From: Liquidambar formosana
Taxonomy: Eukaryota > Streptophyta > Magnoliopsida > Saxifragales > Altingiaceae
Direction of reading: 5' to 3'
DNA length: 64,000 nucleotides
NCBI GenBank assembly: GCA_039720395.1
Contig: CM077834.1
Location: 3,554,607 to 3,618,606 of the forward strand
Of this stretch, positions 57,901 through 64,000 are shown one piece after another; positions within the stretch are counted from its first letter, which is position 1; every line of letters begins with the position of its first letter. The notes beneath the pieces are model-generated. The model did no database searches, had not been told where the DNA came from, and was given only the letters and a program-made list of their open reading frames with translations. A program made the position numbers and the translations under genes.

Positions 57901-58075
57901 TGAGAGAAGACATCATTTCATTCGTGATCATGTTCAAAGAGGTGATATTGAGATTGATTTCATAGGTACCGACCATCAATTGGCCGATATCTTTACTAAA
58001 CCTCTTCAAGAAGACCGTTTTAACTTCATTAAAAGAGAACTTGGCATGTGTTTAATGCATGATGTAGTGAATTGA
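54935..58075 (+). pseudogene. Copia-2 pol with one in-frame stop in RNase H
   Basis: The frame is open from 54935 to a TAA at 57791-57793 and then continues in the same frame to 58075. Protease has DSGCSRHMTG. Integrase has the zinc region (HRRLGHAS...CSACQFGK), LIHMDLFGPI, VDDYSRYTWVFF and PQQNGVVERKNRT. RT has KARLVAQGYNQQEGIDYDET, QMDVKSAFLNG and an intact YVDDIIFGS. RNase H has YSDADFAGGKDDRKS, SITEAEY and, after the stop, TKHIERRHHFIRDHV and LADIFTKPLQ. The stop lies where relatives have Gln (a CAA-to-TAA type change). All catalytic residues I can locate are kept, so this pol is much younger than Copia-1's. Confidence 0.93.
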
Positions 58076-58179
58076 TGCATATCTTGGTTTTTCTACTCTT
58101 ATCTTGGTGTATTTCTACGTTATGCATTGCATTTCACTCACACACTCAAAAGATGTTGGTTGAAATTGATTTACCTAGT

Positions 58180-58440
58180 GTTTCAGTTGACTGAAAAGTT
58201 AAACCAGTCGATTTAATGGGCATTTCAGTCGACTGAATTGACTATTCAGTCTACTGAATCAGGCCCTGTTCTTAATTGCACTCATTGGGCAAATCAGTCG
58301 ACTGGTGTGCCAAATAAGTCGACTGAAATGGCAAATGAGTCGATTGAAATGGACTTTCAGTCCACTAATTCAGGCAGTGGCCTATGCAGCCATTCACAGG
58401 ACAATTCAGTCGACTGAAATGGCAATTCAGTCGACTGAAT
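58180..58440. repeat. TCAGTCGACTGA palindrome cluster after Copia-2 pol
   Basis: Exact 12-bp palindromes at 58225, 58406 and 58427 plus at least six one- or two-base variants (CAGTTGACTG, CAGTCTACTG, CAGTCGACTGG, AAGTCGACTGA, GAGTCGATTGA, CAGTCCACT). The same motif occurs exactly at 54399 and 54420. Some extend to ATTCAGTCGACTGAAT (16-bp palindrome). The cluster lies just upstream of the extra ORF, with a CT-rich leader between (58508-58520). Confidence 0.88.
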
Positions 58441-58544
58441 CTGCGATTTTATAAATATTACTCGCGACTTTTCATTTCAAATCACACCCATTCCCGCGAC
58501 GATTTCACTTCTCTCTCTCTGTAACCTCCCAAACTCTCACAACA

Positions 58545-59962
58545 ATGGCTCGCAAGACGAAGAATCCAGCTAAACGCCCTCACACCGGTGAAGGTTCATC
58601 ATGAAACCTACGACCAAGGGTTCCAAACCCTCCACCACCGCTGGTGCAACCACCCGTTGAGCAACAACCCGACGAAGAAGAAGGCGGAGAGTTTGTTTCT
58701 CTCGATGCACAGCAAAAGTTTGATGAGGACTTCAGTCACCGCACCATCGTGTTCAGTAAATATGCCCCTTTGGATTTCTTTGAAGAGCATTTTGTTCTCA
58801 TTGCAAATTATTTCCGTCTTTTGGGTTTTTCATTTTTCTGAAAAAACCCATGTATACTTATCTTGTGCGCATCTTTTTCACCAATCTTGACTATATTAAC
58901 AATCATATCCTTTGGTCTCAAGTTAGTGGTAGAGTTATATCTATGGATCAAAACCTACTTGCACAAATATTTCATATCCCTCGTGGTCAACATCAAATCC
59001 TTGTGACCAACGAGTGGACTCACTTTCAAGGGTATGATCCTATCCTTGCCCTTAATCAGATCTGTGGTCGCAATGATATTGTAAACCGTTTTAAACCCAA
59101 AGCCAAGGAATTAACTCCCAATGCTCGTTTGATTCATCACATGATTACATACAACATCCTTCCACGGGGTGGCGGCCGTGACCATGTCTCATATTTTGAC
59201 ATTTTTCTTATCTGGTGCATTATGAATACCATTCCCATTGATTTGCCGTTCATTATTTCCAACCACATTGTCGATTGCCAAAAGAAGAAAGTGGCTAGTC
59301 TCCCCTACGACTTCGCCTTGACTCGTGTTTTTGAACACTTCCAAATCCCTCTTGATGAGGAAGCCGTAGTCACCATCTCTCACACCAACACCTACTCCGA
59401 CATGACTCTTAAACAAATGCACTACAAGTTTACTTCCAGGGGTTGGGTACCGAAAGATGATCCGGATGAGGTGACCGATGAGGAACAGGAGGCTGATGAC
59501 CCTATTCCTCCTGGTGAAGAAGAGCAGCAGCCACATGAGGAGCCTGGTGAGCATGGCATGGATGTTGAGCCTCCACAGCCCCCTCCTGCATTTGAGCCTC
59601 CTCCCTTTGAGCCTCCACAGCAGCCCACTATCCCTCCTACCGGCGTTCAGACCATTTTGACAGCTATACAGGGTTTGCAGGTCTCCATAGATGGCATTGG
59701 TACTCGTCTCTTGGCTCTTGAGAACCGTCAGACACAAATCGAGAATGACATGGTCACCTTGAAGCGCTATGGTGATATCTTTACGACTCAGGTGGACCAG
59801 CGTCTTGCCAGGACAGAGATTGACATACGCACTATGCGTAACTCATTGACAGCCATTGAGCGCTATGCCCGTCGCAATGCACCACCACCTCCTCCACCAC
59901 CTCCTGCCCTTGCAGATTCGGACGCACCTGGTCTTCCTGAGCATATTGACTTGGACTCCTAG
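58545..59962 (+). pseudogene. Extra ORF between Copia-2 pol and 3' LTR, frameshifted
   Basis: A Met start at 58545 (MARKTKNPAKRPHTGEGSS) ends at 58602. Related frames continue at 58644-58841 (FVSLDAQQKFDEDFSH, then FEEHFVLIANYFRLLGFSF) and at 58850-59962, 370 aa (TYLVRIFFTNLDYINNHILW, then ISMDQNLLAQIFHIPRG). Frameshifts near 58600-58640 and 58840 break what looks like one coding unit. The central domain resembles the 'putative plant transposon protein' domain of plant retroelement 3' ORFs. The C-terminal part has an acidic/Pro-rich linker, a coiled coil (about residues 265-345) and a run of eight prolines before ALADSDAPGL. No signal peptide or clear membrane helix supports an envelope role. 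Function is unknown. Confidence 0.72.
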
Positions 59963-60297
59963 CTTTTTGTTTGATGACAAAAGGGGGAGATATATTTTGA
60001 TTGATGTATCTTGAAACATCTAACTTATTTTGGACACACAGTTGACTTGACACGGTTTTAGTTTACCATAGCTTATCTATAATGGTTAACTCATAACTTT
60101 TTGGATATGTATTTGAACTATCTCCACAGTTGATTATATTCAGTTTATTTGCTTTACAATGCTTTGTGCTCATTGCTTATTACTTGTATTTCATCTATGC
60201 ATAATGTGAGGGGGAGCTTGCTCCATATATATCATGTGTTTTATTTCCTTACCTGCCTTATACATCAATAGTTTGTCATCATCAAAAAGGGGGAGAT

Positions 60298-60446
60298 TGT
60301 TGACCCCAAGGTTATATAACCAAGGGCATATCCGAGATTTTGATGATAACAAAGGATCGATGTTAGTACTAATGGTTTATTTGTCAAAATTATAATTAAA
60401 GCTAGGTACTCGAGCATATGGATCCAAATGAAGCACAAAGGCATAT
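60298..60446 (+). repeat. Copia-2 right LTR, truncated by next element
   Basis: Begins TGTTGACCCC directly after the polypurine tract and matches the left LTR for 149 bp up to CAAAGGCATAT. At 60447 the sequence switches to TGTGAGTGCCGTGTCC, the end of another element. Confidence 0.92.
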
Positions 60447-61825
60447 TGTGAGTGCCGTGTCCTTTCACTACGTCGGCTCGGGAGTACGCCACTAACCACG
60501 GATGATTAGGGCGGAGAGGGAGTCGCCACCCGATTTTGGCCTCAGGAACCGATTGACCCCTAGCAAGGGCCCAACTCGTTATTACCAAAGGAATCAAGGT
60601 TCGGAGCTAGGATACGCGGATGGGAAGGTGTTAGGCACCCATCCACGCCCGGTTAAAATCCGGCCCCCACATACATTTATTGGCTTTAATTAAAAAGGAC
60701 TTAATCAAACTCGACCGCTATACAAACACTTATGTAAAATCAATTAATAGCATGCAATGATGAGAAAGGAAAAGAGGGATTAAACAGGATATATTAACAG
60801 ATATTTACAACAACAGGATACTCAACAAGGCTATGAGAAATACTTACCCTGCCTGCAAAAGAGAAAGGGACATTAATCTGTAAAAATAAGGTCATGCACG
60901 TACGTGCATATGAGATGCACGTACGTGCATCCCATATGTACGTACGTACATGCCTTCCGATTGCCATGCTATATGCTTCAATTTGTACCTACATACTGCT
61001 ATTATATACCCGAGAGCCTACACATGATTCAAATATGCTTTGAAAATGATGCAGAAGTCCCAGATCTAAATGTCAGAGGTACGTGTTAATATTACGAATG
61101 GATTGGTACAAATATGACAAAATAACAATATGAAGTGAATGCCAAAATTAATGGATAAATCTTATGTAGCCCTAAATGTTTGAGATAGGTGAGAAACCTG
61201 TTCAAACCTTAAATGCACAGGTAAATCAATGCCGGATTGAACCTAAACACATCCTAAATATGAATGTTGAATAAGAGGATGTACGCAGCAAATATTATAT
61301 GCCATATTATGAACAATCATGCTAAATCATTAAAAGAAAACTGAAACTGAGGATTAAGAATGGTTACCCTCAGGCTCGGGCAGCAGCAGTTCCTTCACAA
61401 ACGTGCCTTCCGGACCTCTCATAGACACAGCTGCCAATATCGGGCTTTTTAGAGTGGAGGTTTTATCGCCAAAATTCGGATCCCTCTCTTGAATGAAAGT
61501 GGGGTATTTATAGGCAGGGATTAGGGTTTGATTCGAAGGTTTTCTAGGGTTTCCCAGCCGCCACCAATCAGCCGTCAGCACGGGAGCTGCATATGGTAAG
61601 AGGCAATTTCGGGGGGAAAGAGATGGAATTCAAAAGAGAGGGCATGATCGTACGTGCATATCCCATGCACGTACGTGCATGGCGTATCAAACTAAGGCCA
61701 AAGGCCTACTGTGTCTCTGTGAGTCCTTCGGGCGTGCTTACGATGGTCCGTTGGCTACTGCCCTTCATCATTGGGTCTTAGAAAGTGACTTGTGGTGTCA
61801 AGTGGTACAAAATGGGGTGTTAACA
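60447..61825 (+). mobile_element. Terminal region (LTR-like) of a nested element
   Basis: Starts TGTGAGTGCCGTGTCC at the break in the Copia-2 LTR. A TG...ACA pair could end at GGGGTGTTAACA (61825), giving an LTR of about 1.38 kb, but the next bases (GTTTGCCCCTTC) do not match a tRNA primer site I recognise and the other LTR is outside the window, so the class is open. GGGAGTCGCCACCCGATTTT and GGAAGGTGTTAGGCACCC near 60520-60640 are stretches I associate with repetitive plant retroelement ends. A minus-strand TATA-like GCCTATAAATACCCC lies at 61515-61501. No gag or pol is seen. Confidence 0.5.
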
Positions 61826-62078
61826 GTTTGCCCCTTCTTTTGATTTTTTTCGTACAATGAACAAAATTAAAAGACCCGGAAACACTCATTTTGGACCAAT
61901 TGGCTCCCACAAACCTTACATGATACAAATGCATGTATAAAGGTCGGATCGGGGGAGGTCCCCTACTTCCTACGTACCTCTTAATGAGGATCAGACCTAC
62001 CGTAGTTCATGGTGTATAGTGATACCTTTCCGGGGCAATTGGAAGGTGATGCGTGGCCTTTGGGGAGTTCAACATTTT
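61826..62078. other. Spacer before the 52-bp satellite
   Basis: No gene is seen. GGTCCCCTACTTCCTACGTACC-type sequence near 61958-61980 is reminiscent of retroelement leader DNA. Confidence 0.4.
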
Positions 62079-62496
62079 GAAATTCGCGGGGTAAATCCTA
62101 ATTAGATCCAGGTTGATTAAATTCCGAATTGAAATTCGCGGGGTAAATTCCAATTAAATCCGGGTTGATTAAATTCCGAATTGAAATTCGCGGGGTAAAT
62201 TCCAATTAAATCCGGGTTGATTAAATTCCGAATTGAAATTCGCGGAGTAAATTCCAATTAGATCCGAGTTGATTAAATTCCGAATTGAAATTCGCGGGGT
62301 GAATTCCAATTAGATCCGGGTTGATTAAATTCCGAATTTGAAATTCGCGGGGTAAATTCCAATTAAATCCGGGTTGATTAAATTCCGAATTGAAATTCGC
62401 GGGGTGAATTCCAATTAAATCCGGGTTGATTAAATTCCGAATTGAAATTCGCGGGGTGAATTCCAATTAAATCCGCGTTGATTAAATTCCGAATAT
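62079..62496. repeat. 52-bp tandem repeat, eight copies
   Basis: GAAATTCGCGGGGT starts at 62079, 62131, 62183, 62235, 62287, 62340, 62392 and 62444, a strict 52-bp period with one 53. Each unit reads on through AATTCCAATTA(A/G)ATCC and GGGTTGATTAAATTCCGAAT. Copies differ by 1-3 bases. An open frame across it on the minus strand is a by-product of the repeat. Confidence 0.95.
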
Positions 62497-62721
62497 TTTA
62501 AAACGAGTTTGGGTTGGTTGATTATCAGAATCGCCGAACCGAGTCGAACCGCAAATAAACCTGCAATTGAAGTCCATGATCGCACGTGCCTTGGTTAAGC
62601 TCGCACGATCAAGACTTATGCACGTACGTGCATCCGGTTTTCTTGGGCATTCAAAAAGACTCCCCCAGACGGCATCGTTTCCAGTGCATGGTTACGGGGT
62701 AGTTCAAAAGGCGCGAAAATG

Positions 62722-62730
62722 CCTATAAAC
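62722..62730 (+). promoter_or_regulatory. TATA box upstream of the 62835 start
   Basis: CCTATAAAC followed by a C-rich leader (CTTGCACCCACCTCCCATAA, then CTCCCACTCCATTTCTCCTC) and ATG at 62835. The composition fits a plant promoter and leader. Confidence 0.6.
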
Positions 62731-62834
62731 TTGCACCCACCTCCCATAACTCTTACGTACACTCCTACAACCCAAGAAACCTTACATCTCCCACTCCATT
62801 TCTCCTCGACCTCGTTCTACACTCGAGCGTACTC

Positions 62835-63023
62835 ATGGCACCCAAACGTCAGCGTACGTCGGTGAAGGTGAGCACATCAGGTGCCGCACCGGCGAGGGAC
62901 CCCGACGAGCTAGGGAGGCCCGCGATTCAGAGGTGGCGCCCCCAGCCCCGTCTCCGATGTAGTGAGGGCGGCATTCTTCTTCGTCCCACCGAGCACGCTT
63001 CCCATCTTGCCGCGCTAGGCTGA
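62835..63023 (+). CDS. Short first exon or truncated ORF, probably of the PMD locus
   Basis: 62 codons starting MAPKRQRTSVKVSTSGAAPA, basic at the N-terminus, GC-rich unlike its surroundings, with a TATA box and leader upstream. The frame ends at TGA 63021-63023; a GTAAGTG donor-like site overlaps it (GAGTAAGTG, 63019-63027), so splicing before the stop is possible. Downstream on the same strand is a plant mobile domain frame (63765-64000). I infer both belong to one gene carried by the element, separated by an intron containing the 180-bp palindrome repeat. No domain is recognised in this exon itself. Confidence 0.5.
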   Translation: MAPKRQRTSVKVSTSGAAPARDPDELGRPAIQRWRPQPRLRCSEGGILLRPTEHASHLAALG

Positions 63024-63257
63024 GTAAGTGATTATTTCCGCAATTTTTATTTCATTTTCGGCTATTGAAACGAAACCTTGACTTTGGGTTATAACGAAAA
63101 CAAATGTGAGGGGGCAAAACCTGGGGATTCGATGGGATGTCACCGAGATGGAGGAGGAAAAAATCCGGGGAAAAATACAGCTAAAGGCACGTACGTACGT
63201 ATCGAATGTGCATACGTTCGTCTTATGCGTACGCACATGTCTTTACTTGGATTCAAC

Positions 63258-63612
63258 CCATTCTTTTCCAATTAATCGTGGAATGAGACACATTTAAGCC
63301 TTACCGAGGTCCGAAACGGGTGTGGGGGTTTGAAACCCCACGGGTGTAACGGGGGATAAAAGAGGCAGCAACTTGATGCTCGTACGTGCCTGCCTGATGC
63401 ACGTACGTGCTTAAGGCATGCACGTACGTGCTTGGCCATTTTTTCCAATTAATCGTGCAATAGGACAGACCCAAGCTTTACCGGGGTTCGAAACGAACGT
63501 GGGGTTGGGATACATGTGGGTATAATGGATGATAAAAAGAGGCAAAAATGGTCATAGGCACGTACGTGCCTGCCTGATGCACGTACGTGCTTAAGGCATG
63601 TACGTACGTGCT
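63258..63612. repeat. ~180-bp tandem duplication with palindromes
   Basis: Two units start at TTCCAATTAATCGTG (about 63267 and 63442). Each ends with three palindromes in the same order (TGCCTGCCTGATGCACGTAC, then TTAAGGCATG). Palindromes at 63399 and 63579 are exactly 180 bp apart. The units have diverged between palindromes more than at them. Confidence 0.85.
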
Positions 63613-63764
63613 TGGCTGGTGTTTTCCTCATTATTTTCGGATTTTTTCCTTTTCATTCTGCTGCAAATATACATACCTGTGCTGTGCTTACCTGGTTTCA
63701 CCTTGTGCAACAGTTGCCCAAGCTGCCCGTTACCCGTGGAGGCGTGGTGAACGCGAAGGCGTAG

Positions 63765-64000
63765 TGGGCTCGCCTCACAGCGAAGACGAAGGCCCTGGTT
63801 ACCGGTGCTGGTTTCGGGACGGTGATCTCAGGACTGGTGGATGACAGCGACCGGGCTTTCATTCACTGTATGGCTGAGAGATGGTGGGACACCACCCATA
63901 CTTTCCACATTGCCGGCCGGGAGCTGACCTTGACCCCCTACAACTTCTACCGCCTCACCGGTTTGCGTATGGACGGCCTTTCGCTTCCTTTCGACCATGA
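63765..64000 (+). CDS. Plant mobile domain (PMD) protein, partial at right edge
   Basis: The frame is open from 63765 (after TAG 63762-63764) to the window end. It encodes GLVDDSDRAFIHCMAERWWD, then TTHTFHIAGRELTLTPYNFY and RLTGLRMDGLSLPF. The pattern of W-W-D, THTFH, E-L-T-L-T and RLTGL is that of the plant mobile domain (MAIN/MAIL1 type, also called aminotransferase-like plant mobile domain), which occurs in host silencing factors and in transposons. An overlapping frame up to 63844 (GEREGVVGSPHSEDEGPGYR) looks like plausible coding sequence just upstream, so a frameshift or an intron may lie near 63780-63840. The start and end are not visible. Confidence 0.72.

Larger units (their letters stand above)
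53831..60446 (+). mobile_element. SIRE-like Copia retrotransposon 2, gag-deleted
   Basis: The left LTR begins TGTTGACCCCAAGG at 53831 and the same sequence recurs at 60298 after a polypurine run (AAAAAGGGGGAGA). The shared 149 bp differ at three positions (~98%). The right LTR is cut at 60446 by another element and its remainder is outside the window. No primer-binding site or gag start is found; the left LTR region runs through a palindrome array (54298-54431) straight into the last third of gag. Order: LTR, partial gag, pol, palindrome array (58180-58440), extra ORF, LTR. A long 3' region with an extra ORF resembles the SIRE/Maximus lineage. It inserted into RLP-C. Confidence 0.9.
60894..63612. 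repeat. Dispersed GCACGTACGTGC palindromes
   Basis: The exact 12-bp palindrome occurs at 60896, 60917, 61667, 62620, 63399, 63420, 63558 and 63579. Variants occur at 60937 (TGTACGTACGTACA), 61648, 63187, 63379 and 63600. Several extend to ATGCACGTACGTGCAT (16 bp). They fall in the LTR-like part, before the 62.8-kb promoter and in the tandem repeat at 63.3-63.6 kb, so they spread through the element instead of forming one array. Confidence 0.92.

Noticed and set aside
59189..59737. 182-aa minus-strand frame in Copia-2
   Set aside because: Antisense shadow of the extra ORF, which has the recognisable domain and codon pattern on the plus strand.
58850..59962. Calling the extra Copia-2 ORF an envelope gene
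   Set aside because: No signal peptide, no clear membrane helix or fusion-type features; its middle resembles a retroelement 3' ORF domain instead.
60265..60597. 110-aa minus-strand frame across the Copia-2 LTR border
   Set aside because: It spans the junction of two unrelated elements, so it cannot be an evolved gene.
60447..61825. Assigning the nested element firmly to Gypsy
   Set aside because: No gag, protease, RT or integrase and no recognisable primer site in the window; only one end is visible.

Overview
This is nuclear DNA of a eudicot plant, probably woody. The evidence is spliced genes with GT-AG introns, AT-rich intergenic DNA full of transposons and microsatellites, a chloroplast rpoC1 fragment inserted in the nuclear sequence, a V-ATPase subunit e gene and a cluster of leucine-rich-repeat receptor-like proteins (RLPs). 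I cannot name the species.

Layout. 1-800: possible 5' exons of a gene leaving the left edge (weak). About 1.5-12.0 kb, minus strand: a large Helitron. Its Rep-helicase gene can be assembled into six exons with no in-frame stop, all joined by phase-1 introns. Its 5' leader (8.4-12.0 kb) consists of six successive tandem amplifications, and a candidate 5' terminus lies at 11993. 12.2-13.4 kb: a snap-back palindrome, a plastid rpoC1 fragment with its group II intron end, and a decayed Stowaway-like MITE. 13983-14641, minus: a two-exon secreted His/Gly-rich GRP-family gene with TATA box. 15.7-20.7 kb: MITEs, a Helitron 3' end and an hAT-like repeat. 21524-24786, plus: V-ATPase subunit e (70 aa, three coding exons). 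25143-25800: a non-autonomous hAT element with a perfect 8-bp target duplication.

25.8-53.8 kb is a decaying tandem array of an RLP gene plus its flanks. RLP-A (27215-30658) is intact. An N-terminal fragment follows (33013-33672), split by an hAT element. Next is a ghost locus (37625-38330) with only the promoter and 3' flank left. RLP-B (38875-42387) is complete except for one TAA codon. RLP-C is a C-terminal fragment (47897-53830) split by one complete Copia element (48709-53770) and then truncated by a second (from 53831).

53.8-64.0 kb is nested retroelements. A SIRE-like Copia lacks the start of gag but carries an extra ORF after pol. Its right LTR is interrupted at 60447 by another element, which contains many exact copies of a 12-bp palindrome, a 52-bp satellite and, at the window edge, a plant mobile domain (PMD) reading frame. 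The RLPs would act at the plasma membrane as immune or developmental receptors, VHA-e in the V0 sector of the proton pump, and the GRP protein in the cell wall. The rest is mobile DNA and its remains.
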